From an uncultured Prevotella sp. (GTDB lineage: Bacteria > Bacteroidota > Bacteroidia > Bacteroidales > Bacteroidaceae), in NCBI GenBank assembly GCA_945827565.1, contig CALZNR010000116.1, positions 1-5,565 of the forward strand: DNA of 5,565 bases. Direction: 5' to 3'. Numbering within the stretch: position 1 is the first letter of the stretch; every line of letters begins with the position of its first letter. Of the stretch, positions 1-5,565 are shown one piece after another. A model generated the notes under the pieces. It worked only from the letters and a program-made list of their open reading frames with translations, was not told the origin of the DNA and did not search any database. A program made the position numbers and the translations under genes.

Positions 1-44
1 ATTTCTGCCTGTCTCGTGGGCTCGGAGATGTGTATAAGAGACAG
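1..44 (+). other. Illumina Nextera adapter with i7 index (sequencing artefact)
   Basis: This is library-preparation sequence, not genome. Bases 11-44 match the Nextera read-2 transposase adapter, and bases 26-44 are the 19-bp Tn5 mosaic end AGATGTGTATAAGAGACAG. The eight bases at 3-10, TTCTGCCT, equal the adapter-strand form of the commercial i7 index N703 as I remember it. The AT at 1-2 fits the last bases of the P7 oligo. The order P7 end, index, adapter, insert is exactly that of a tagmented fragment, so the genomic insert begins at 45. Untrimmed adapter read-through evidently extended the contig. Any open frame that enters this stretch is false there. Confidence 0.98.
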
Positions 45-665
45 GCCACCAACGGCAAGGATAAAGAGTTGGGTTTTGAGCCACTGTGCCGTGAGCGTCC
101 GCTCAAAGAAAACGCCATTGACAGCGGTCACCAGCAGGTATTTGAAAAACAGATGCCCCACCATCATGGCAAAAGCCATGCCCATGAGCAGATACTGGCG
201 GGGATAGATGAGCATGTCGCCGTAGAGATGGGTGGCATACATATACTGAAACAAGGCAAGCAACAGCACGCCCTGTAACACCAACAATGTTTGAAAGCGC
301 ACCTCACTGGCCGTTTCATCTACATACTTTGGTCCGGAATGTACCACATAGAAGAAGTCCTTGATTTGCCTGGCAATGAAGCCGCTCGACACTTTTACTG
401 CCACGGTAGTGAGCATAAAGCAGAGCAAAATCAGCAGGGTGATGCCGTTGTCGCCACGCAGGCGGTATGGAATGGCGCTCCCCTCCACCCCCAGCGATCT
501 GCCGCTGACTTCGGGATGCAGCATGGTGTCGGCTGCAAGAAAGGTTTGCTGATAATACAGCGGCAGATGCAAGGTGTCACTGTTGGCAGGTACGGCCTTG
601 AGGGTAGCTGGCACTGTGGCTACACTATCGGCAGAAGAGAGTATGATGCTGTCGTTGTTATGCAC
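45..665 (-). CDS. DUF4271 domain-containing membrane protein, 3' end missing
   Basis: The minus-strand frame is open from a GTG at 665-663 to the adapter junction at 45, giving 207 codons with no stop. The product resembles the Bacteroidetes DUF4271 family of multi-pass inner-membrane proteins, whose function is unknown. The N-terminus (VHNNDSIILSS) is soluble and polar to about residue 70. It is followed by a RGDNGITLLILLCF-type first membrane segment (about 74-93), a TASEVRFQ motif (118-125) leading into a second segment (about 126-145), a third (about 157-182), and the start of a fourth near 198. GTG is chosen because no ATG occurs before codon 48 and the residues after it look like family N-termini. 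It starts 6 nt after the metK stop, so it is probably cotranscribed with metK and translationally coupled. I estimate that some tens of residues are lost. Read past 45, the frame continues into adapter and yields a false tail. Confidence 0.85.
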
Positions 666-671
666 GTACCC

Positions 672-1931
672 TTATCCAATGCTAAATGCCTTCTTGATGT
701 CCTCCACACGGTCCAGCTTCTCCCATGTGAAGAGCTCAACATCAAGAACCTTTGTCTCGTGATAACGACTGGTGAAGGTTTTCTTCACCACCTCGCACTT
801 ACGTCCCATGTGCCCATAGGCAGCCGTCTCCAGATACATGGGCTGGCGCAGTTTCAAGGTGCGCTCAATGGCTTTGGGACGCAAGTCGAACAGCTGTTCT
901 ATCTTCTCTGCTATCTCGCTGTCGCTCATCTTCACACGGCTCTTGCCATAGGTGTTCACGTAGATATTCATGGGTTTTGCCACACCAATGGCATAGCTCA
1001 CCTGCACCAGCATCTCGTCTGCCACCCCTGCTGCCACCATGTTCTTGGCAATATGGCGGGCAGCATAGGCTGCCGAGCGATCTACCTTGCTGGAGTCCTT
1101 ACCACTGAAGGCACCACCTCCATGAGCACCCTTGCCACCGTAGGTATCCACAATAATCTTGCGACCGGTGAGACCCGTGTCACCATGAGGACCGCCAATC
1201 ACAAACTTGCCCGTGGGATTGACGTAGTACTTGATGTCGCCATCAAACAGAGCCAACACCTCAGCAGAGTGAATCTGCTCTTTCACCCTTGGAATAAGGA
1301 TATTGATTACATCTTCACGGATGCGTTGCTGCATGGCTTCATCGCTATCAAACTCATCGTGCTGGGTAGATACCACTATGGTGTCGATGCGCTCGGGCAC
1401 ACCAGCATCACTATACTGCACAGTGACCTGACTCTTAGAGTCGGGACGCAGATAGGTCATCACCTTGCCCTCTTTGCGTATCTGTGCCAGCGTGCTCATC
1501 AGCAGATGAGCCAAGTCGAGCGACACGGGCATCAGATTTTCTGTCTCATTGCAAGCATAGCCAAACATCATACCCTGGTCGCCGGCGCCCTGCTCCTCAT
1601 CGTTGCCATTGTCCACGCCGCGGTTGATATCATCACTCTGCTCGTGAATGGCACTGAGAATACCGCATGAGTTGCCGTCGAACTGATACTCTGCCTTGGT
1701 ATATCCTATTTTCTTGATGGTGTTGCGGGCTATCGTCTGCAGATCGATATAAGCCTTGCTGTGCACCTCGCCCATAATCACTACCTGACCTGTGGTGACA
1801 AACGTTTCGCAAGCCACACGGGCACGCTCGTCATAAGCCAAAAACTGGTCGAGGATGGCATCGCTAATCTGGTCGGCCACCTTATCGGGATGCCCCTCTG
1901 AAACAGACTCTGAAGAAAAGAAATAAGACAT
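672..1931 (-). CDS. metK: S-adenosylmethionine synthetase (methionine adenosyltransferase)
   Basis: This cytosolic enzyme makes S-adenosylmethionine from L-methionine and ATP, releasing phosphate and pyrophosphate (EC 2.5.1.6), and so supplies the methyl donor for the cell. The 419-residue product is full length. It has the N-terminal GHPDK motif (13-17), the first family signature [12 protein letters not shown] (115-126), STQHDEF (188-194), [18 protein letters not shown] (241-258) and the second signature GGGAFSGKD (271-279), and ends [19 protein letters not shown]. The start at 1931 ([17 protein letters not shown]) is the conserved family start. An in-frame ATG at 2000 would add 23 polar residues with no counterpart in homologues I know. 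Upstream, AGAGAGCA is only a purine-rich leader, as usual in this phylum. A good Bacteroidetes-type promoter lies about 80 nt ahead. It leads a minus-strand unit with the DUF4271 gene. Confidence 0.97.
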   Translation of the reverse strand: MSYFFSSESVSEGHPDKVADQISDAILDQFLAYDERARVACETFVTTGQVVIMGEVHSKAYIDLQTIARNTIKKIGYTKAEYQFDGNSCGILSAIHEQSDDINRGVDNGNDEEQGAGDQGMMFGYACNETENLMPVSLDLAHLLMSTLAQIRKEGKVMTYLRPDSKSQVTVQYSDAGVPERIDTIVVSTQHDEFDSDEAMQQRIREDVINILIPRVKEQIHSAEVLALFDGDIKYYVNPTGKFVIGGPHGDTGLTGRKIIVDTYGGKGAHGGGAFSGKDSSKVDRSAAYAARHIAKNMVAAGVADEMLVQVSYAIGVAKPMNIYVNTYGKSRVKMSDSEIAEKIEQLFDLRPKAIERTLKLRQPMYLETAAYGHMGRKCEVVKKTFTSRYHETKVLDVELFTWEKLDRVEDIKKAFSIG

Positions 1932-1967
1932 TGCTCTCTGCTTGTTTTTATTGTTATAATGTGTAGA

Positions 1968-1995
1968 TGTGCCATCGCTATGAACCACAGGCACA
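1968..1995 (-). promoter_or_regulatory. Hairpin in the metK leader
   Basis: The predicted metK leader contains a perfect 6-bp inverted repeat, TGTGCC (1995-1990 on the minus strand) with GGCACA (1973-1968), around a 16-nt loop. It lies about 37 nt ahead of the metK start and covers the in-frame upstream ATG region. No run of U follows, so it is not an intrinsic terminator, and it does not resemble the SAM riboswitch classes I can recall. It could be a simple leader structure or chance. Confidence 0.3.
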
Positions 1996-2016
1996 ACCAT
2001 TCCTATATGGCGGGTG

Positions 2017-2047
2017 CAAAGTTAGCGCAACTTAGGGACTTGGCAAA
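2017..2047 (-). promoter_or_regulatory. Bacteroidetes-type promoter for metK
   Basis: Read on the minus strand, TTTG (2047-2044) is followed after exactly 19 nt by TAACTTTG (2024-2017). This matches both the -33 (TTTG) and -7 (TAnnTTTG) elements of the Bacteroidetes primary sigma factor. It predicts transcription starting near 2010-2012 and a leader of about 80 nt before the metK ATG at 1931. The match and spacing are seen directly; activity is inferred. Confidence 0.7.
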
Positions 2048-2064
2048 ATAAAATACACATTATC

Positions 2065-2097
2065 TTTTCTTTATCTCACGGAATTTCTGTAAGTTTG
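2065..2097 (+). promoter_or_regulatory. Probable promoter for the ptb-buk operon
   Basis: TAAGTTTG at 2090-2097 is a perfect TAnnTTTG -7 element. The -33 position is only approximate: a T-rich stretch (TTTTC, 2065-2069) sits about 20 nt upstream instead of a clean TTTG. Transcription would start near 2103-2105, leaving a very short leader before the ptb ATG at 2117. It is divergent from the metK promoter, and the two -7 elements are about 65 nt apart. Confidence 0.55.
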
Positions 2098-2116
2098 CAA
2101 CAAATATAAGAACCTA

Positions 2117-3019
2117 ATGGAGCATACTGAAACATTCGACTCGCTGCTGCATGGCAGACGCCCGCAGCAGGAGAGACCCGTGGTGGCATTGGCGTGCCCG
2201 CACGACAGCCATACGGAGTATGTGGTTTGTCGTGCCCTGCATGAGGAGCTTTGCCGCTTCGTTCTCACGGCATGCAGCAGTTTGAGTGCACCGCTACAAC
2301 AGGCCATTGACGCTCATCCGGGATGCGTGGAAACAGTGATGTGCCACAATGCACAAGAGGCGGCACAGACGGCTGTGGCACTGGTGCGCAGCCACCGTGC
2401 CCAGGTGCTGATGAAGGGGATGGTGAATACCGATGTGCTGTTGCGTGCCGTGTTAGACAAGCAGCAGGGACTGCTCTCGCCGGGTAGCGTGATGGCACAC
2501 CTCACAGTGATGCAGATACCCGGTTGGAACCGACTGCTGATGTTTGCCGATGCCGCTGTGCTGCCCGAACCCACCCTGCCGCAATTAGATGCCCTGGTGG
2601 GATATATGGCAGACCATCTGCGACGCTTTGGCAGGGAGGTGCCACGCATAGCACTCACCAACTGCAACGAGAAGGTGAACCCCAAGTTTCCACACACCCT
2701 GCACTACGAGCAAATCAAGCAGTGGGCAGCAGAGGGCAGGTATGGCAAAGTGGTGATAGACGGTCCTATGGACGTAAAAACCGCCTTGGATGCCAATGCC
2801 GCAGCCTACAAGCACATAGCCTCGCCCATAGAGGGGAGCGCCGATGCACTGGTGTTTCCCAACATACAGGCGGGCAACACCTTCTACAAAACACTGTCGT
2901 GCTTCTGCCATGCCATTCCCGCAGGATGGCTGGTGGGCACCGAAGCCCCCGTGGTGGTGACCTCACGGGCCGATAGTGAGGAGTCGAAATATTACAGTCT
3001 TGCCCTTGCCTGCCTATGA
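2117..3019 (+). CDS. ptb: Phosphate butyryltransferase (PTA/PTB family)
   Basis: It converts butyryl-CoA (or a similar short or branched acyl-CoA) and phosphate to the acyl-phosphate and CoA (EC 2.3.1.19) in the cytosol, the step before butyrate kinase. The 300-residue product has the usual family length and a single phosphate acyltransferase domain. Visible family motifs are VALACPHDSHT near the N-terminus (23-33), LMKGMVNTDVLLRAVLD (98-114), IDGPMDVKTAL (214-224), ADALVFPNIQAGNTFYK (242-258) and the C-terminal GTEAPVVVTSRADSEESKYY (274-293). The ATG at 2117 is the first in frame and fits the family N-terminus. A weak AAGAA precedes it and the predicted leader is very short. The stop overlaps the buk start by 4 bp. 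Acetyl-CoA specificity (Pta) is less likely because of the kinase partner. The true acyl chain is not decided by sequence. Confidence 0.93.
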   Translation: MEHTETFDSLLHGRRPQQERPVVALACPHDSHTEYVVCRALHEELCRFVLTACSSLSAPLQQAIDAHPGCVETVMCHNAQEAAQTAVALVRSHRAQVLMKGMVNTDVLLRAVLDKQQGLLSPGSVMAHLTVMQIPGWNRLLMFADAAVLPEPTLPQLDALVGYMADHLRRFGREVPRIALTNCNEKVNPKFPHTLHYEQIKQWAAEGRYGKVVIDGPMDVKTALDANAAAYKHIASPIEGSADALVFPNIQAGNTFYKTLSCFCHAIPAGWLVGTEAPVVVTSRADSEESKYYSLALACL

Positions 3020-4074
3020 AGATACTGATTATCAACCCCGGTTCCACATCCACCAAACTGGCGGTGTATCAAGATACGAACCCCGTATGGATGTCGGGTG
3101 CACACCATTCGCAGACTGATTTGGCTGCCTTTCACCACAGCACAGAGCAATACCAATTCCGCATGGATTTTATCCGCAAACGTCTGCACGACGGGGAGAT
3201 GCCCATCGCCTTTGATGCCGTAATAGCACGTGGCGGACTGCTGAAGCCGCTTCGTGGAGGGGTGTATAGGGTGAACGAGAAGATGAAGCACGACCTGATA
3301 CACGCCGAGATGGACCACGCCTGCAACCTGGGGGCACTGCTGGCAGATGAGCTGGCCAAAGAATGTGGCTGCCCTGCCTTCATCGCCGACCCCGTGGTGG
3401 TGGATGAGATGTGCAACGAGGCTCGCTACACGGGCATACCAGAGATAAAGAGAAAGTCGGTGTTTCATGCACTCAACAGCAAGGCGGTGTCAAGACAATA
3501 CGCTGCCAGCATACAGAAACGCTATGAGGACATCGACCTCATCGTGGCTCATCTGGGTGGAGGTATATCTGTGAGCGCCCACTGCCACGGACAGGTGATT
3601 GACGTAAACAACGCACTGGATGGCGAGGGCCCCTTCTCTACCGAGCGTGCAGGAACGCTGCCCGCCGGACAGTTGGTGGATATGTGCTTCAGCGGGAAAT
3701 ACAGCAGCAAGCAGATTCACAAGATGATTCACGGGGCTGGAGGACTGCTGGCCTACACGGGCACCAACGACATGATTACCATTGCTGCCGAAGCAGAACA
3801 GGGCAACGAGCCCTACCACTCTGCCCTGCGTGCCATGCTCTACACCGTGGCCAAGCAGATAGGTGCCATGCACGTGGCTCTCTGCGGCAAGGAGCATGCC
3901 ATCATCCTCACAGGCGGCGTGGCACACAGCAACTACTGCGTGTCTCTGCTCACCGAGCGTATCTCTTTCTTAGCCCCCATAGTGGTGATGCCTGGAGAAA
4001 ACGAGATAGGGTCGCTGGCATACAACGCATACAGCGTGCTCACAGGCAGACAACAGGCTGTGGAATACACATAA
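3016..4074 (+). CDS. buk: Butyrate kinase
   Basis: It transfers the phosphoryl group of butyryl-phosphate to ADP, giving butyrate and ATP (EC 2.7.2.7), a cytosolic substrate-level phosphorylation. The 352-residue product is full length and shows the ASKHA-fold acetate/butyrate kinase motifs in order: INPGSTSTKLAVY (6-18), ARGGLLKPL (71-79), AHLGGGISVSAH (178-189), GEGPFSTERAGTLP (203-216), LLAYTGTND (244-252), ILTGGVAHS (297-305) and PGENEIGSLAYNA (326-338). The ATG at 3016 overlaps the ptb TGA as ATGA, the classic arrangement for translational coupling. Branched-chain fatty acid kinases are in the same family, so isobutyrate or isovalerate could be the real product. No T-rich intrinsic terminator follows. 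Confidence 0.95.
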   Translation: MKILIINPGSTSTKLAVYQDTNPVWMSGAHHSQTDLAAFHHSTEQYQFRMDFIRKRLHDGEMPIAFDAVIARGGLLKPLRGGVYRVNEKMKHDLIHAEMDHACNLGALLADELAKECGCPAFIADPVVVDEMCNEARYTGIPEIKRKSVFHALNSKAVSRQYAASIQKRYEDIDLIVAHLGGGISVSAHCHGQVIDVNNALDGEGPFSTERAGTLPAGQLVDMCFSGKYSSKQIHKMIHGAGGLLAYTGTNDMITIAAEAEQGNEPYHSALRAMLYTVAKQIGAMHVALCGKEHAIILTGGVAHSNYCVSLLTERISFLAPIVVMPGENEIGSLAYNAYSVLTGRQQAVEYT

Positions 4075-4075
4075 A

Positions 4076-4155
4076 GGCGGCTGCCATCAATTCCTCATAA
4101 TAACAAGGAAAAAGGCCCTTGCCTGTTGAAGTGGCCAACTTTGGATGCAGCAGCC
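4076..4155 (+). other. Possible branched RNA structure between buk and the lipoprotein gene
   Basis: A long-range stem can form between 4076-4088 (GGCGGCTGCCATC) and 4144-4155 (GATGCAGCAGCC): 11 base pairs, mostly G-C, with one bulged C (4084) and one G-A mismatch (4079/4152). Inside it are three further perfect short hairpins: 4091-4095 with 4106-4110, 4113-4116 with 4121-4124, and 4125-4128 with 4136-4139. Together they make a four-way junction of about 80 nt just after the buk stop. It is not a tRNA, since it lacks a T-loop and a 7-bp acceptor stem. It could be a 3' stabilising structure, a leader element or chance. Allowing a bulge and a mismatch makes the outer stem only borderline surprising in a gap this size. 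Confidence 0.3.
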
Positions 4156-4208
4156 AACAAGAGACAGAACAAATAAAGAAATCACATCAAAAGAAAACAA
4201 CGCTTACA

Positions 4209-4673
4209 ATGAAAAAACTATTGATTGCAACAGCAGCAGCCTTGGCATTATGTGCTTGCAGCAGCGAGAAGAAGTATCTTACCTATCAAGGCATTTCCAT
4301 GGGTATTCCTGCAAAAGTGATGGAAGATTCTCTGGTGTCGCGTGGTTTGGCACTCGACACAGCAGTGAACGGGCAAATCATGCTTTACAAACCGGGCACA
4401 GCCATGCGTGTGGTGATAAATCATCAGAACAATGTCATCACCTCTATCCAGGAGTCCTATGAGGCCACCTATAACGACTCTACCCGCAATCTGTTTAAAG
4501 CCACCTACGACAGGTTCTTGGAAGAAATCAACGCTCATCCCGAGATGCCATTCAACTCGGAAGATCATAAAGAAGCACGCTTCCAAACCAAATATGGCAT
4601 GGTGACTGTGCTGCTCGAAAACACCTACACCCCACAATACGGAGTGGTGTATGAAGTGAAGGGGGAAGAGTAA
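4209..4673 (+). CDS. Small predicted lipoprotein of unknown function
   Basis: The 154-residue product begins with a lipoprotein signal peptide: MKK, a hydrophobic stretch (4-14) and a lipobox LCAC with the acylated Cys at 17. The residues after the Cys (SSEKK) are not the clearly acidic run typical of Bacteroidetes surface-exported lipoproteins, so a periplasm-facing lipid-anchored protein is more likely. The mature part is a small mixed alpha/beta-looking domain containing YQGISMGIPAKVMEDSL (26-42), ITSIQESYEATYNDSTRNLF (77-96) and LLENTYTPQYGVVYE (135-149). I do not recognise a named family and suggest no function. The ATG at 4209 is chosen because it gives the signal peptide. An in-frame ATG at 4119 would put 30 polar residues in front of it. 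The leader is A-rich with no clear Shine-Dalgarno site. CAACTTTG (4136-4143) is a one-mismatch -7 element, so the gene may have its own promoter. Confidence 0.8.
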   Translation: MKKLLIATAAALALCACSSEKKYLTYQGISMGIPAKVMEDSLVSRGLALDTAVNGQIMLYKPGTAMRVVINHQNNVITSIQESYEATYNDSTRNLFKATYDRFLEEINAHPEMPFNSEDHKEARFQTKYGMVTVLLENTYTPQYGVVYEVKGEE

Positions 4674-4674
4674 T

Positions 4675-5382
4675 TTAATCCTTCAGCGAATACGTCACGG
4701 TGGTCACTACCCTCACCTTCTTGATATAGGGAGTGTTAGAATCGCGGTCGTCAATAGAGAACTGACCTTGGTCGGCACTGATGATTTTGTTGAGAGTGCT
4801 CTTGCTGTTCTCAGCAAACTGGCGGGCAGTCTTCTCTGCATTGCCAATGGCCTCTTGCATCATCTGCGGTTTCATATCTGTAAACGACACGTATTCGTAC
4901 TTCACGGGATTCTCATAACCGCCATCAACAATCGCCACGCCCTGTTTCAGCAGTTCACCCTGACGGGCGATGATGCTGCGCACCAGTTTCACTCGGCGTG
5001 AGGTTACGGTGATGATGGCAGTGATATTGTAACGATAGGAGCGCTGCTCACTGGAGTATCGCTCCGCGTTCATATCTATCACCACTGGTGCGTTTACATT
5101 GATTTCCTCTTGCCTGATTCCGTTTGCCGTCAGAAAGTCCTTGATGATTTTCTGTGTATGGGCTATACTGCTGTACAGTGCAGGTAGGTCATTGCCTATC
5201 TCCTTGTAGAGGATGGGCCAGGTCACTTTATCGGCTTCCACTTCCTTTTCCGACAGTCCTTTAACCGTTACCTTACGGTCTTTGTTGGTAAAGTTGTCAA
5301 TGCCGCCCTTGATGCACAGTCCTAAAACCACGATACTGAGCGCCACCAGCGCTGCCTGTATCACTCCACTTTTCTCTTTCAT
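4675..5382 (-). CDS. SIMPL (DUF541) domain-containing membrane-anchored protein
   Basis: The 235-residue product has one N-terminal membrane segment (about 9-28, ending before KGGIDNF) that probably acts as an uncleaved anchor, followed by a SIMPL/DUF541 domain filling the rest. Family-like stretches are RKVTVKGLSEKEVEADKVTW (36-55), KIIKDFLTANGIRQEEI (78-94), YRYNITAIITVTS (117-129), VKYEYVSFTDMKPQMMQEAI (160-179), NAEKTARQFAENS (181-193) and the ending VRVVTTVTYSL (223-233). Homologues such as YggE and BP26 are periplasmic or envelope proteins with poorly defined, stress-related roles, so no precise function is given. The start at 5382 (MKEKSGVIQ) places charged residues before the membrane segment. 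The ATG at 5421 lies upstream of the predicted -7 element. Its stop is one base from that of the convergent lipoprotein gene. Confidence 0.88.
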   Translation of the reverse strand: MKEKSGVIQAALVALSIVVLGLCIKGGIDNFTNKDRKVTVKGLSEKEVEADKVTWPILYKEIGNDLPALYSSIAHTQKIIKDFLTANGIRQEEINVNAPVVIDMNAERYSSEQRSYRYNITAIITVTSRRVKLVRSIIARQGELLKQGVAIVDGGYENPVKYEYVSFTDMKPQMMQEAIGNAEKTARQFAENSKSTLNKIISADQGQFSIDDRDSNTPYIKKVRVVTTVTYSLKD

Positions 5383-5410
5383 TGTTGTCTTCGCTTGATG
5401 ATGATGGGGA

Positions 5411-5441
5411 TAAAGATACACACATTTTTCTTAACCGCAAG
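5411..5441 (-). promoter_or_regulatory. Probable promoter for the SIMPL gene
   Basis: On the minus strand, CTTG (5441-5438) is followed after 19 nt by TATCTTTA (5418-5411). This is one mismatch from TAnnTTTG at the -7 element and a TTG-type -33. The predicted start of transcription near 5405 leaves a leader of about 20-25 nt before the ATG at 5382 and excludes the in-frame ATG at 5421. The sequence match is moderate. Confidence 0.45.
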
Positions 5442-5468
5442 AAATAGAGGCGGAGTTTATATTATTTT

Positions 5469-5525
5469 AAACCCATATCAGCCACCAAAACCCAAATAAA
5501 TCACTAAAACCTTCTCAAAAACAGA
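5469..5525 (+). repeat. Degenerate 19-nt tandem repeat in the right-hand gap
   Basis: AAACC recurs with starts at 5469, 5488 and 5507, an exact 19-nt period. The first two 19-nt units match at 14 of 19 positions. The third keeps little beyond its first five bases. The stretch is A- and C-rich and lies in non-coding DNA upstream of the SIMPL gene. It may be a decayed repeat, operator-like spacing or a low-complexity coincidence. Confidence 0.3.
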
Positions 5526-5563
5526 AGTTGTTATCATCATAACGCTAATGACCGATTTGGGTT
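5489..5563. repeat. 9-bp inverted repeat near the window end
   Basis: AACCCAAAT (5489-5497) and ATTTGGGTT (5555-5563) are perfect inverted copies with 57 nt between them, and the right copy lies 2 nt from the window end. Between them are two small perfect hairpins: CTTCT/AGAAG (5511-5515 with 5523-5527) and GTTAT/ATAAC (5530-5534 with 5539-5543). No long open frame crosses the area on either strand. Whether this is a mobile or interspersed repeat edge cannot be told from one copy. Confidence 0.35.
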
Positions 5564-5565
5564 AA

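Noticed and set aside
26..44. Tn5 mosaic end taken as a native transposon end
   Set aside because: It is embedded in a full synthetic Nextera adapter with an index, which explains it completely. No transposase or second end is present.
16..278. Two short plus-strand open frames at the left end
   Set aside because: Both start codons lie in adapter sequence and the remainder is antisense to the DUF4271 gene.
291..1670. Long open frame of 459 codons on the plus strand
   Set aside because: It lies antisense to metK and the DUF4271 gene, both of which show clear family motifs. It is rich in His, Leu and Cys with no recognisable domain, as expected for the shadow of a GC-biased coding strand.
1932..2000. 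Longer metK start at 2000
   Set aside because: It adds 23 residues before the conserved [17 protein letters not shown] start and would leave only about 10 nt of leader after the predicted promoter.
1932..2012. SAM riboswitch ahead of metK
   Set aside because: The leader is short, with a single 6-bp hairpin, and lacks the multi-helix core or pseudoknot motifs of the SAM classes I can recall.
4075..4140. Intrinsic terminator after buk
   Set aside because: The small hairpins around 4076-4085 and 4113-4124 are short and none is followed by a T run.
4076..4155. tRNA gene
   Set aside because: The branched fold is only superficially cloverleaf-like. It has no T-loop sequence, no 7-bp acceptor stem and no CCA end.
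4119..4208. Extended start of the lipoprotein gene
   Set aside because: It would place 30 polar residues ahead of an otherwise classic lipoprotein signal peptide.
5440..5565. Start or end of another gene at the right edge
   Set aside because: All frames hit stops quickly on both strands. The ATG at 5548 gives only five codons before TAA.
5469..5565. CRISPR array
   Set aside because: The units are short, degenerate and contiguous, without uniform repeats separated by unique spacers.

Overview
The window looks like the end of a contig from a Bacteroidales bacterium, most likely Prevotellaceae. Three things point there: the MetK sequence, a DUF4271 membrane protein directly behind metK, and Bacteroidetes-type promoter signals (TTTG, about 19 nt, then TAnnTTTG) in place of sigma-70 boxes and strong Shine-Dalgarno sites. 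Genus is inferred from remembered family sequences, not from a search. Coding DNA is moderately GC-rich and intergenic DNA is clearly AT-rich.

Layout. Positions 1-44 are not genomic. They are an Illumina Nextera P7-side adapter: the end of the P7 oligo, an 8-nt i7 index and the read-2 transposase adapter ending in the 19-bp Tn5 mosaic end. Genomic sequence starts at 45. On the minus strand, metK (1931-672, S-adenosylmethionine synthetase) is followed after 6 nt by a DUF4271 membrane protein gene starting with GTG at 665 and cut off at the adapter junction. Divergent from metK, ptb (2117-3019) and buk (3016-4074) form a two-gene operon with an ATGA overlap. They encode phosphate butyryltransferase and butyrate kinase. 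After a 134-nt gap that can fold into a branched structure comes a small lipoprotein gene of unknown function (4209-4673). It converges, with one base between stop codons, on a minus-strand gene for a membrane-anchored SIMPL/DUF541 protein (5382-4675). The last 183 nt are AT-rich, non-coding and hold short repeats and hairpins.

How the genes work together. Ptb and Buk form one pathway: acyl-CoA to acyl-phosphate to free acid plus ATP, a fermentation step giving substrate-level phosphorylation. No upstream butyrate genes (thl, hbd, crt, bcd, etf) are present, so straight-chain versus branched-chain substrate cannot be decided here. MetK is housekeeping. The lipoprotein and the SIMPL protein are envelope proteins with no evident link to the operon.

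I found no novel defence, mobile or biosynthetic system. The items most worth checking are the embedded adapter and the false protein ends it creates, the foldable buk-lipoprotein gap, and the repeat-bearing right end.
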